From Paraburkholderia solitsugae (GTDB taxonomy: Bacteria; Pseudomonadota; Gammaproteobacteria; Burkholderiales; Burkholderiaceae), in contig NZ_WOEY01000126.1 of assembly GCF_013177695.1 (NCBI RefSeq), positions 1-64,000 of the forward strand: a stretch of DNA of 64,000 bases, in the 5' to 3' direction. A program made the position numbers and the translations under genes. Positions 18,406 through 26,522 of this stretch are shown one piece after another. Position 1 is the stretch's first letter. Each line of letters opens with the position of its first letter. The notes beneath the pieces were generated by a model, which saw only the letters and a list, made by a program, of their open reading frames with translations, searched no databases and had not been told where the DNA came from.

Positions 18406-18954
18406 ATGCGGATTTCTTCATTTGTGCGCGGTGGCGCAGCGGCGGTGGCGGCAGTCGCGGCGCTTTCCGCAACGGCAGCGGAATACCCGATCGGCAAGCA
18501 GCAGATTCAGGGCGGCATGGAAATCGGCGCGGTCTACCTGCAGCCGGTCACGATGGAACCCGAAGGCATGATGCGCAAGGCGTCGGACTCGGACATCCAC
18601 CTGGAAGCCGACATCCACGCGGTCAAGAACAATCCGACCGGTTTCGCCGAAGGCGACTGGATGCCGTATCTGCAAGTTCGTTATGAGTTGACGAAAGCCG
18701 GTTCGAATCAGACCCAGAAGGGCGACATGATGGCGATGGTCGCTAACGACGGTCCGCACTACGGCGACAACGTCAAGCTGCAAGGTCCGGGCAAATATCA
18801 CCTGAAGATGATCGTCGAAGCGCCGATGCAAACCGGCCACATGGCGTTCGGCCGTCACGTCGACAAGGAAACCGGCGTGGGTCCGTGGTTCAGGCCGATT
18901 ACGCTCGAATACGATTTCACGTACGCGGGTATCGGCAAGAAGGGCGGTTACTGA
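18406..18954 (+). CDS. ftrA: FtrA/P19-type periplasmic iron-binding protein
   Basis: 182-aa exported protein of the P19/FtrA family, which binds Fe and Cu in the periplasm and feeds the Ftr1 permease. The signal peptide spans about residues 1-25 (AALSATAA then EYPIG). The mature part shows the family pattern of Met/His/Asp ligands: EPEGMMRK, HLEADIHA, EGDWMPYLQVRY, and GHMAFGRHVD. The ribosome binding site AAGGAG precedes the ATG. It is the first gene of a four-gene operon whose order A-B-C-D matches the FtrABCD ferrous iron system described in Bordetella and Burkholderia. Confidence 0.9.
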   Translation: MRISSFVRGGAAAVAAVAALSATAAEYPIGKQQIQGGMEIGAVYLQPVTMEPEGMMRKASDSDIHLEADIHAVKNNPTGFAEGDWMPYLQVRYELTKAGSNQTQKGDMMAMVANDGPHYGDNVKLQGPGKYHLKMIVEAPMQTGHMAFGRHVDKETGVGPWFRPITLEYDFTYAGIGKKGGY

Positions 18955-19081
18955 TCGCCGCAGACGCAGATCATCACGGCTCGTCACGCGTCGCTTGTGG
19001 CCACGCGTGAGCGAAGGAGTGAATGCAGCAGGCGGCGTGCGGACAACAAATCCCGCCGCGCCGCGTTTTCCGGAAAGGCTA

Positions 19082-19414
19082 ATGAGAATTAACCGAAAGA
19101 TCGCGATCCTCGCCATGACCACCCTGCTGGCGGGCGCCGCGCACGCGGCGGATCTGCCGACCTTCAAGCTGGAAATGACCGACGGCAAGCTGAATCCAGC
19201 TCGCATCGAAGTGCCGGCGGGGCAGCGTATCAAGATCGAAGTGCGCAATACCGGCAAGGGCGCGGCCGAGTTCGAAAGCGTGCAGTTGCGCAAAGAAAAG
19301 GTGTTGGCGCCGGGTGCGGAGTCGTTTGTCGTGATTGCTCCGCTGGAGCCGGGCGAATACAAGTTCTTCGACGATTTCCATCAGCAGGCGCAAGGCGTGA
19401 TCGTCGCGAAGTAG
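19082..19414 (+). CDS. ftrB: FtrB, periplasmic cupredoxin-like protein
   Basis: 110-aa exported cupredoxin-domain protein. The signal peptide is residues 1-22 (ending AGAAHA). The mature domain begins ADLPTFKLEMTDGKLNP and ends EYKFFDDFHQQAQGVIVAK. It is thought to help oxidise Fe2+ so that the Ftr1 permease can take it up. The start at 19082 places the signal peptide at the N-terminus and follows GGAAAGG; the open frame further upstream is non-coding in character. Confidence 0.88.
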   Translation: MRINRKIAILAMTTLLAGAAHAADLPTFKLEMTDGKLNPARIEVPAGQRIKIEVRNTGKGAAEFESVQLRKEKVLAPGAESFVVIAPLEPGEYKFFDDFHQQAQGVIVAK

Positions 19415-19496
19415 CGGCTTGGGACGCGAGCGCATGCCCTGGACAAAAAGGTCACGCGTTCGCCGCAGTAGCAGAAGGGTAGAAGGGAGAGCTTGG

Positions 19497-20342
19497 ATGG
19501 GTCAGATTCTATTCATTGTGTGGCGGGAAAGTGTCGAGGCCTTGCTGGTCGTCGGCATCCTGTACGCGTGGTTGAAAAATGGCGACGACGATGCGCGCCG
19601 CGGTTTGCCGTACCTGTGGGGCGGGGTCGCGGCCGGTGTGATCGCGGCGGTCGCGCTTGGCGCGGCGCTGGTCGGTTTCACCGAAGTGCTCTCCGGTGAC
19701 GCGCAGGATTATTTCCAGACCGCCATGGTGCTGGTCGCGTGTGTGCTGATCGTGCAGATGGTGTTGTGGATGAAGCAGCACGGCCGGTCCCTCAAGCGCG
19801 ACATGGAACAGTCGTTGCAAAAGAGCAAGCACGATTCGAACTGGTGGGGCGTCGCCTTGCTGGTCGCATTGGCGATCGCTCGCGAAGGCAGTGAAACGGT
19901 GATCTTCCTGTACGGTCTCGGCTTTGGCCAATCGGGTCACGTGGACGGCAGTCAGATGCTCGCGGTGTTGATCGGCCTCGGTCTCGCGTTCCTGACCTTC
20001 TACGTGCTGCAGTTGGGCGGCAAATACTTCTCGTGGCGGCTCTTCTTCCGCGTCACGGAAATCATGCTGCTGTTCCTCGGTGCGGGCCTGTTCCAGACCG
20101 GCGTCGACAAGTTGATCGACAAGGAAATCCTGCCGACGATCATCGATCAGATGTGGAATTCGTCAGTAATCCTCGACGATTCGAGCACCTTGGGTTCGCT
20201 GGTCGCGACGCTCACCGGTTATCGCGCCCACCCGGCGCTGATGAATCTGATTGCCTACGCCGTGTATTGGGCGGTCGTTTATCTGCTGGTGCGCCGCGCG
20301 AATCGCAAACCGGTACAGCAAGCCGTAGGGCGCGCAGCATGA
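19497..20342 (+). CDS. ftrC: FtrC, FTR1-family iron permease
   Basis: 281-aa inner-membrane permease of the Ftr1/OFeT family with about seven hydrophobic segments. Two REXXE iron-binding motifs are present: RESVE at residues 10-14 and REGSE near 129-133. It translocates iron supplied by FtrA/FtrB. The start at 19497 (MGQILFIVWRESVEAL) is chosen because the family begins directly with this membrane segment. The stop overlaps the ftrD start by 4 bp (ATGA), indicating translational coupling. Confidence 0.92.
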   Translation: MGQILFIVWRESVEALLVVGILYAWLKNGDDDARRGLPYLWGGVAAGVIAAVALGAALVGFTEVLSGDAQDYFQTAMVLVACVLIVQMVLWMKQHGRSLKRDMEQSLQKSKHDSNWWGVALLVALAIAREGSETVIFLYGLGFGQSGHVDGSQMLAVLIGLGLAFLTFYVLQLGGKYFSWRLFFRVTEIMLLFLGAGLFQTGVDKLIDKEILPTIIDQMWNSSVILDDSSTLGSLVATLTGYRAHPALMNLIAYAVYWAVVYLLVRRANRKPVQQAVGRAA

Positions 20343-21745
20343 GCACCGTCATGACCCGCCCGGGGCGCCTTGCCGCGGCCGGGCAGTGGATGCAGCGTCA
20401 CGGCGGCTTCATTCGCGGCATTCAGTGGGTCGTGGTGGCGGTGTACGCGTTCCTGATTCTCGTGCCGGCGGCGATGCCGCTGCCGGACGACACCGCGCAT
20501 CTGTGGAATAACCTGACGCTTGCCGCGCAGTTTGTGTTCTGGGGCATCTGGTGGCCCTTCGTGCTGCTGTCGATGGTGATGCTGGGCCGTGTCTGGTGCG
20601 GCGTGCTGTGTCCAGAAGGCGCGCTCGCCGAATTCGCCAGCAAGTATGGTCGCGGCTGGGCGATTCCGCGCTGGATGCGCTGGGGCGGCTGGCCGTTCGT
20701 CGCGTTCGGCATCACCACCATCTACGGGCAGATGGTCAGCGTCTACCAGTATCCGAAGGCAGTGCTGCTGGTGCTCGGCGGCTCGACCTTCGCGGCGATG
20801 ATCATCGGCTTGCTATACGGGCGCGAGAAGCGCGTCTGGTGCAAGTATCTGTGCCCCGTCAACGGGGTTTTTTCACTACTGGCGCGTCTCGCGCCGTTCC
20901 ACTACAAAGTCGATGAAGACGCGTGGCGACGTTCGTACAAGAACGGCGAACATGGGCATCGCGTAATTCCGATCAATTGCGCGCCGCTGGTGCCGTTGCG
21001 CAATATGAAGGGCGCGTCGGACTGTCATATGTGCGGCCGTTGCAGCGGGCATCGCGACGCCATCGCGCTGACGTGGCGCGCGCCGTCGTCGGAAGTCGTG
21101 CAGCTCGGCGACAAACAGGCGAACCCGTGGGATACCGCGTTGATCCTGTACGGCCTGCTCGGCATCGCGATCGGTGCGTTTCACTGGACCGCTTCGCGCT
21201 GGTTCATCGATCTGAAGATGTTCTTCGCCACGTGGCTGGTCGATCATGACATCACCTGGCCGCTCGACACTAACGCGCCGTGGTTCCTGTTCACGCATTA
21301 CCCCGAGCAGAACGACGTGTTCTCGTGGCTCGACGGTACGATGGTGATCGGCTACATCCTCGCCACGGCGCTGGTGTACGGCACGGCGCTGCTGGTGCTG
21401 CTGATGGGCGCGACGCGCACGCTGGGGCGTTTCAACTTCGTGCGTCTGCATCATTTGACGCAAGGCCTGATTCCCATTGCCGGCGCAGGCGTGTTTCTCG
21501 GTTTGTCGGCGACCACGCTGTCGCTGCTGCGTGCGGAACATGTGTCGTTGTGGTGGGCGTCGGATATGCGTATCGCGATTCTGGCGATTGCCAACCTGTG
21601 GAGCGCCTGGCTCGCCTGGCTCGTCACACGCCGCTACAGCGCGCGCTTCGTTCAACGCGGCCTCGCGATGGTGTGGTTCGTCGCGGCGCTCGCGGTTGTC
21701 GATAGCGCATGGTGGTTGATGTTCTGGGGCTGGGCGTCGAAGTGA
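20339..21745 (+). CDS. ftrD: FtrD, membrane 4Fe-4S ferredoxin-like protein
   Basis: 468-aa polytopic NapH/RdxA-like protein and the last component of the Ftr system, believed to take up electrons released during Fe2+ oxidation. Cysteine clusters are visible: WCGVLCPEG near residue 86, WCKYLCPVNG near 168, and CHMCGRCSGH near 228. Several membrane segments flank them and the C-terminal half is hydrophobic. The start overlaps the ftrC stop. A terminator hairpin follows the stop by about 50 bp. Confidence 0.9.
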   Translation: MSTVMTRPGRLAAAGQWMQRHGGFIRGIQWVVVAVYAFLILVPAAMPLPDDTAHLWNNLTLAAQFVFWGIWWPFVLLSMVMLGRVWCGVLCPEGALAEFASKYGRGWAIPRWMRWGGWPFVAFGITTIYGQMVSVYQYPKAVLLVLGGSTFAAMIIGLLYGREKRVWCKYLCPVNGVFSLLARLAPFHYKVDEDAWRRSYKNGEHGHRVIPINCAPLVPLRNMKGASDCHMCGRCSGHRDAIALTWRAPSSEVVQLGDKQANPWDTALILYGLLGIAIGAFHWTASRWFIDLKMFFATWLVDHDITWPLDTNAPWFLFTHYPEQNDVFSWLDGTMVIGYILATALVYGTALLVLLMGATRTLGRFNFVRLHHLTQGLIPIAGAGVFLGLSATTLSLLRAEHVSLWWASDMRIAILAIANLWSAWLAWLVTRRYSARFVQRGLAMVWFVAALAVVDSAWWLMFWGWASK

Positions 21746-21796
21746 GTCTGAACGCTGCGACGCGTTATCGAGACTCTATCGGCGCCGTGCCAAACA

Positions 21797-21831
21797 AAAA
21801 GCCGTGGAGATGACAGCATCCCACGGCTTTT
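21797..21831. terminator. Bidirectional terminator between ftrD and hemP
   Basis: Stem AAAAGCCGTGG / CCACGGCTTTT with a 13-nt loop. T-rich sequence follows on both strands (five Ts on the minus strand). It ends the ftr operon and any minus-strand transcript coming from hemP. Confidence 0.8.
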
Positions 21832-21875
21832 AAATTTGCTTGTTTGCAACACACGTCGTTTCGTGTATCCGCATT

Positions 21876-22040
21876 GGGTGAGAACCAAAAAAGCGGCCTG
21901 GCTTGCTGCGACGGCTGGCTTGGTGTCTGCACGAAGGGGTCTAGTTCTCACGTGCAAGCCGTCGTGGCTGGCTACTGCCTAACACCTCTCGAGGAGGTGG
22001 TCCCCACAATACCCGGTACGACCTTCTATTCGTTCTCACC
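21876..22040 (-). ncRNA. Candidate structured RNA in the 3' region of hemP
   Basis: About 165 nt bounded by a 9-bp complementary pair (GGTGAGAAC at 21877-21885 with GTTCTCACC at 22032-22040 on the plus strand). A further GTTCTCAC copy at 21944-21951 could form an alternative pairing. Inside are a CACCTC-TCGAG-GAGGTG hairpin (21983-21999) and an AGCCG-GGCT hairpin. There is no open frame with coding character. It lies 2 bp after hemP and before a terminator, so minus-strand expression as a 3' UTR or sRNA is plausible. The strand and existence of an RNA are inference. Confidence 0.3.
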
Positions 22041-22042
22041 TG

Positions 22043-22303
22043 TTACTTCGTCAGGATCAGCTTGCCCAGGCGCGTTGCCCGCAACTGGTAGGTTTCGCCG
22101 TTATGCAGGATGCTGACGTGGCTATGTCCTTGCAGCAGTGCGTCGCTGCGTACGACCCGATCCGCCGTTTCGCCCGAACCGTTGGCGCGATCCGCAGCGG
22201 GCTTCGCGGCGGTTGCCGTCGCCGTCGATGCTTTCGGACGGCTGGTCAGCGCGGCCGTCGGGCGGCGCAGGCTGAGCATGGAAGAGCGGTTGAGATCGGT
22301 CAT
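22043..22303 (-). CDS. hemP: HemP/HmuP hemin uptake protein
   Basis: 86-aa small cytosolic protein. The C-terminal 38 residues contain the HemP domain (SDALLQGHSHVSILHNGETY, ending GKLILTK), preceded by a low-complexity Ala/Thr-rich segment. In Burkholderia and Bradyrhizobium, HmuP is an activator of haem-uptake genes. Here it stands alone; no haem receptor or hmuTUV genes are adjacent. A Fur-box-like site lies 40 bp upstream, so it should be iron-repressed. An in-frame ATG seven codons later is an alternative start. Confidence 0.88.
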   Translation of the reverse strand: MTDLNRSSMLSLRRPTAALTSRPKASTATATAAKPAADRANGSGETADRVVRSDALLQGHSHVSILHNGETYQLRATRLGKLILTK

Positions 22304-22340
22304 TCGTTTTTGCTGTTGTCGATTCGATGGATTAATTCTA

Positions 22341-22359
22341 AATGATAACCATTCCCATT
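22341..22359. promoter_or_regulatory. Fur-box-like site upstream of hemP
   Basis: AATGATAACCATTCCCATT, strongly dyadic and close to the classic GATAAT-type Fur consensus. It lies about 40 bp before the hemP start on the minus strand, in promoter position. Confidence 0.8.
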
Positions 22360-22496
22360 TGAAAGAAAGAGAAATTCATCGGATCTGACTTTCGATAGTT
22401 GAATGATGGGGAGCAGGGCGACAAGGGAAGGCAGGCCGCCTTCTACAGGGCGGCCTCACGCAGCGCAACGGCGCGGGCAGAACGCCCGCACGCGAT

Positions 22497-22979
22497 TCAA
22501 TGCAACGAACCAGGCTCCTGCTTGGTCTGCACGTACTGGCGGATCAGCCGCACGGTATCGATATCGTTCTCGCGATACGCTGACTTCACGATCTCTTGCG
22601 TCGTCACAGCGTCCTGGTCGTCGGAGACCGGCAAGGTGGTCGTGTATTCGAAGCGCAGGAACAATTGCAATTCGTCAGGCTGCTCGATGGTCATCGTCAG
22701 CGAGCCGCCCACATAGTCCGCGGTCGGCAGGATGTCGTAGCGCACGCTCTGACGATCCTGAAGCGTGACACGGTCGCGCACAGTGGCCTGGCCGTAGTGC
22801 AGTTCGCGCTCGAGCGTGTCGCCTTCGCGCGAAAGGATGGTGCAACTGTCGAGTCCGATCACGAACAGTTGCGGCTGTTCGGCACGCAGCACGAGACCCT
22901 CCCACAACTGCTCGCGGGTCATCGAGTCGACTAACGGATTCAACGGATCGTTGATCTGGATAAGGTGTTCGAAATTCAA
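22497..22979 (-). CDS. DUF1857 / SRPBCC-fold protein
   Basis: 160-aa protein that I place in the DUF1857 (AtaL-like) branch of the SRPBCC lipid-binding fold. The opening MNFEHLIQINDP and the pattern of alternating beta strands (VTLQDRQSVRYDI, GSLTMTIEQPDELQLFLRFEY) support this. The function of bacterial members is unknown; a hydrophobic-ligand pocket is expected from the fold. It is not obviously linked to its neighbours. Confidence 0.75.
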   Translation of the reverse strand: MNFEHLIQINDPLNPLVDSMTREQLWEGLVLRAEQPQLFVIGLDSCTILSREGDTLERELHYGQATVRDRVTLQDRQSVRYDILPTADYVGGSLTMTIEQPDELQLFLRFEYTTTLPVSDDQDAVTTQEIVKSAYRENDIDTVRLIRQYVQTKQEPGSLH

Positions 22980-23096
22980 AACGACGGCTTCCTATGAAAG
23001 CGTTTTACAACATTCAGCCCGGTTGAGCCGGCTCCCGCCATTGTCGCGCCCAGCGAGCTATCGCGCCAACGTGCTGACGCGTGAGGCCGCATGGCG

Positions 23097-23495
23097 TCAT
23101 GCAACGGCAAGACCCGAACGTATCGTGATCGAATGCGTGAGGATCTTGTGAACCGGGCACGCATTGGCAATCTGCAAGAGTCGTTCCCGCTGCTCGTCGG
23201 TCAGATCGCCTTCCAGCACGATCTTGCGGTCGATGGTCGAGCCTGCCTCGCCGGTTTCCATCGACAGCGCCACGCGCACGCCAGCGAGCGGCCAGCCCTT
23301 ACGCTGAGCGTACATCTTCAGCGTGATCGACGTGCAGGCCCCGAGGCTCGACAGCAATAGCGCGACGGGCGCCGGCCCGCGATCGCCGCCGCCAAGCGAC
23401 TCAGGTTCGTCGGCGAGCCACGTGTGCTTGCCGTCGTCGAAATGGACCTGGAAATTCGTCGAACCGATGTGGGCGGTGACGGTGGACTCTGCCAT
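23097..23495 (-). CDS. OsmC-family protein
   Basis: 132-aa OsmC/Ohr-type protein, probably a thiol-dependent hydroperoxide reductase. The OsmC-like pattern GGGDRGPAPVALLLSSLGACTSITLKMYAQRKGW holds the first Cys, and ANACPVHKIL the second. The start at 23495 is supported by CAGGAG eight bases upstream; the longer frame adds 13 unlikely residues. Confidence 0.88.
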   Translation of the reverse strand: MAESTVTAHIGSTNFQVHFDDGKHTWLADEPESLGGGDRGPAPVALLLSSLGACTSITLKMYAQRKGWPLAGVRVALSMETGEAGSTIDRKIVLEGDLTDEQRERLLQIANACPVHKILTHSITIRSGLAVA

Positions 23496-23697
23496 GCGCG
23501 CTCCTGAACAGGGACGGAAATCGCCGCGCGCCACGGTCCGTCATGGTTAGACAGCGTGGCGCGCGGCATGAATTGCTATTGTGAACGAATTTACCGGCCT
23601 TCGCGCCCATGTGCGGCGGCGCCGGCGCCGGCGCCGGCGGCGTGGTGAGCGCCGCGCCACCGCAATCGTGAGCGGCGGCGCGTGCCGAAGTGGCCGA

Positions 23698-24576
23698 TTA
23701 GTGGGTGATCGCGCCCATGCGTCCGGCCTGGTAATCGGTCACGGCCTGACGGATTTCATCTTCCGTGTTCATCACGAACGGGCCGTAGCGCACCACCGGT
23801 TCCTTCAGCGGCACGCCGCCGAGCAGCAACACTTCAAGCGGCTCGGCGCCGGCCGTGAGCGTGACCGATTCGCCGTCGTTCTGAAACACAACCATCTTCT
23901 GCGCGTCGATTTCCTGTCGCGCCTCGCCTTCGCCATAGAAGCCCTTGCCGGACAGGCTGTAAGCAAACACGCGATAGTCGGCGGGCACCGGCTGCTGGAT
24001 CGTCGCGCCCGGTTGCAGCGAGAAATGCTGATACAGGATCGGCGTGCGCGTTTCGATCGCCGCCTTCACACCGAGCGCTTCGCCTGCGATCACCTTGACG
24101 GTGACCTTACCGTCCGCGGACGTTGCGACCGGAATGCTGGCCGACGGTATCTCCTGATAGCGCGGCGCGATCATCTTGTCGCGGCGCGGCAGATTCACCC
24201 ACAGTTGCACGCCGTGCACGCGCCCACCGGTGCGCAGGAACGACGGGTCCGGCATCTCACTGTGCACGACCCCTGCGCCCGCCGTCATCCATTGCACGTC
24301 GCCGGGACGCAGCGTGCCCGAATGGCCCGCCGAATCCTTGTGGCCGAACTGGCCCTCGAGCGCGTACGTGACGGTCTCGAAGCCGCGATGCGGATGATCC
24401 GGCGCACCTTTCGCCTCGCCCGGCGCGTAGTCGATCGGCCCCATTTCGTCGAGCAGCAGGAACGGATCGAAATCCATCAGCAAACGGGTCGGAAACGGGC
24501 GGTGAACGATAAAGCCGCCGCCTTCGGTCGTGCGAACAGCGGGAAACGTGCGTTCGATCGTGCGTGTCGTGCTCAT
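23698..24576 (-). CDS. Pirin-family protein (bicupin)
   Basis: 292-aa pirin-like bicupin. The N-terminal cupin carries the metal ligands in HPHRGFETVTY, with His and Glu later in GVVHSEMP. The C-terminal cupin includes FAYSLSGKGFYG. Bacterial pirins of this type may have quercetinase or redox-sensing activity; the function here is not fixed. The start at 24576 follows AAGGTGA at good spacing; an ATG three codons earlier is less likely. It is divergent from a LysR regulator, the usual partner arrangement. Confidence 0.9.
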   Translation of the reverse strand: MSTTRTIERTFPAVRTTEGGGFIVHRPFPTRLLMDFDPFLLLDEMGPIDYAPGEAKGAPDHPHRGFETVTYALEGQFGHKDSAGHSGTLRPGDVQWMTAGAGVVHSEMPDPSFLRTGGRVHGVQLWVNLPRRDKMIAPRYQEIPSASIPVATSADGKVTVKVIAGEALGVKAAIETRTPILYQHFSLQPGATIQQPVPADYRVFAYSLSGKGFYGEGEARQEIDAQKMVVFQNDGESVTLTAGAEPLEVLLLGGVPLKEPVVRYGPFVMNTEDEIRQAVTDYQAGRMGAITH

Positions 24577-24698
24577 CAAAGTCACCTTGAAAAATGGGGA
24601 ATAGCGTTATTTTTGAAACATGGAGCTATTATAGGGACCGTTTTCCTAGGTGCCAGCCACCGTCACGCAATGGATTGTTCTATTACTGGAACGATGAG

Positions 24699-25685
24699 AT
24701 GAAGATCGATTCACACAATCTGAATGACCTGATGTACTTTTCGCAGGTCGTCGAACACGGTGGTTTTTCCGCGGCCGAGCGCGTTCTGGGCATTTCCAAG
24801 TCGCGCCTGTCGCGCCGGCTGACCGAGCTGGAAGCATCGCTGGGCGTTCGTTTGCTGCAGCGCTCCACCCGCAAGCTGGCGCTCACCGAAGCCGGCCAGC
24901 TCTTCTACCAGCACTGTCAGGCGATGCTGAGCGAGGCCCAGGCGGCCGTTAATGTCGTGCAGCAGCTGCGCTCGTCGCCGCGCGGTACGGTGCGCGTCAG
25001 CGTGCCAGTGACGATTTCGCAGACGATTCTGTCGCAGATCCTGCCGGAATTCATGCATCGCTATCCGGAAGTGCGCGTGGTCATGCGCGTGACGAACCGT
25101 GTGATCGATCTGTTCGAGGATTCGATCGACATCGCGCTGCGCGTGCGTTCCGATCCGCCAGAAAACGCCAACATCGTCGTGCGCCCGTTGTGGCGCACGC
25201 AGCAGATGCTGGTTGGTGCGCCGAGCCTGTTGCAGCAGAATGCGCCGCCGCTGTTACCTGGCGATCTGAGCCGTTTTGAAACGCTCGACGTGCCGACAGG
25301 CGACGGCCGCCACGTCTTCAATCTGATCGCTCCCGATGGCACGCACCACGCGCACGAACACGAGCCGCGCCTCGTCACCGCCGATCTGATGACGATTCGT
25401 GAAGCGGTGCTATCCGGCGTCGGTATCGCCGCATTGCCGGAAATGATGTACGGCAGCGCGTTGCGCGCGGGACAGTTGTCGCCGGTGATGCCGGGGTGGA
25501 CCCTTCCGACGCCGCAGTTGTACGCGGTATTTGTGTCGCGGCAGGGGATGGTGCCGGCTGTGCGCGCATTCGTCGATTATCTGGTCGAAATGCTCGATCC
25601 GGACGAAGGTAAGCACATCACGGGCGAGTGTCCGACGCGTGCAGCGCAAGACGCTGCGCAGCCCGTTCTAGCGGTCGCTTCATAG
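24699..25685 (+). CDS. LysR-family transcriptional regulator
   Basis: 328-aa LysR regulator. The N-terminal winged helix spans about residues 8-67 (MYFSQVVEHGGFSAAERVLG, SKSRLSRRLTELE). The C-terminal effector domain begins near 95 (GTVRVSVPVTISQT). It is transcribed away from the pirin gene across a 120-bp gap, so it probably controls the pirin gene. The start at 24699 is chosen because the domain begins there; upstream codons from 24594 would cover the shared promoter. Confidence 0.9.
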   Translation: MKIDSHNLNDLMYFSQVVEHGGFSAAERVLGISKSRLSRRLTELEASLGVRLLQRSTRKLALTEAGQLFYQHCQAMLSEAQAAVNVVQQLRSSPRGTVRVSVPVTISQTILSQILPEFMHRYPEVRVVMRVTNRVIDLFEDSIDIALRVRSDPPENANIVVRPLWRTQQMLVGAPSLLQQNAPPLLPGDLSRFETLDVPTGDGRHVFNLIAPDGTHHAHEHEPRLVTADLMTIREAVLSGVGIAALPEMMYGSALRAGQLSPVMPGWTLPTPQLYAVFVSRQGMVPAVRAFVDYLVEMLDPDEGKHITGECPTRAAQDAAQPVLAVAS

Positions 25686-25815
25686 CACGTATTACGCGCT
25701 GCAACATCGCTTTTAGCATTTAAGCGCGGCTTGTCATGAGTACTTTCAATGACAGTTTGCTTGAATGCGCGCGCTCACAGGCCTATAGTGAAATCCCTTC
25801 GCTAAGGAGTCTCTT

Positions 25816-25935
25816 ATGCGAAAACTCATGGCCTCTATGATAGTGGGCCTGATAGGGCTGACCGCGCTGTCCGTGTCGATCACGGCTGTCGCATGCGGTG
25901 ACTCGAGCTATCAGTCATCTTCTGATGGTAAATGA
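25816..25935 (+). CDS. 39-aa exported or lipoprotein-like peptide
   Basis: A short frame starting MRKLMASMIVGLIG with a hydrophobic core to about residue 25, then AVACGDSSYQSSSDGK. It resembles a signal peptide plus a tiny polar tail with a single Cys. The lipobox is imperfect, since the -3 position is Ala. AAGGAG lies 6 bp before the ATG, and a strong hairpin terminator follows 30 bp after the stop. Both favour a real gene, probably monocistronic. No homologue is recognised. Confidence 0.6.
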   Translation: MRKLMASMIVGLIGLTALSVSITAVACGDSSYQSSSDGK

Positions 25936-25967
25936 TCCCGCCGCCCGAAGGCGCCGAGTGCGCACAA

Positions 25968-25999
25968 AAAAGGCCTTCATCTGACGATGAAGGCCTTTT
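25968..25999. terminator. Bidirectional terminator between 39-aa gene and exbD
   Basis: Perfect 13-bp stem AAAAGGCCTTCAT / ATGAAGGCCTTTT with a 6-nt loop, T-rich on both strands. It serves the plus-strand small gene and the minus-strand tonB-exbB-exbD operon. Confidence 0.92.
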
Positions 26000-26086
26000 A
26001 CTTTTAGCCCTTGTTTCAAGGGCTTTTCTGTTTTTCGGCAGGCGCTGCTTAACAGTGGCGGGTTGCCGCGCGCGGATCACGTGCCG

Positions 26087-26506
26087 TTATTTGCCTTTAG
26101 GCTGCGTGACGAAGCCGATCTTCGTGAGGCCGCCGGCCTGCGCCGCCGACATCACTTCCGCCACTTTTTCGTACGCGACCTTGCGGTCCGCATCCAGATG
26201 CAGTTCCGGCTGCGGATTCGCTTGTGCAGCCTCTGCGATCTTCGCGCGCAACGCCGCGTCGTCGACCTTCTTGTCGTCCCACAACACGTTGCCGTCCGCG
26301 TCGATGACGACCGTTACTTGTGCGGGCTTGGTATCTTCTTTCTGACTGCTCGCATGCGGTAGATCGATTTTGACCGCGTGACGAATCACCGGAATCGTCA
26401 CCATGAAGACGATCAGGAGAACCAACATCACGTCGACGAGCGGCGTCATGTTGATTTCGTTCATCAGGCCGTCGTCATCGTCGTCGGCGAAGGGGCTCAT
26501 TGCCAT
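26087..26506 (-). CDS. exbD: ExbD biopolymer transport protein
   Basis: 139-aa ExbD. A single N-terminal membrane helix (residues about 22-42) carries the proton-path Asp in MTPLVDVMLVLLIVFMV. The periplasmic domain follows. With ExbB it converts proton motive force into TonB energisation of outer-membrane receptors. It starts 16 bp after the exbB stop and is the last gene of the bfd-tonB-exbB-exbD group. Confidence 0.93.
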   Translation of the reverse strand: MAMSPFADDDDDGLMNEINMTPLVDVMLVLLIVFMVTIPVIRHAVKIDLPHASSQKEDTKPAQVTVVIDADGNVLWDDKKVDDAALRAKIAEAAQANPQPELHLDADRKVAYEKVAEVMSAAQAGGLTKIGFVTQPKGK

Positions 26507-26522
26507 CGGAATGCCTCGTCGA

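Noticed and set aside
23581..24702. 373-codon plus-strand frame over the pirin gene
   Set aside because: Arg/His-rich antisense shadow of pirin.
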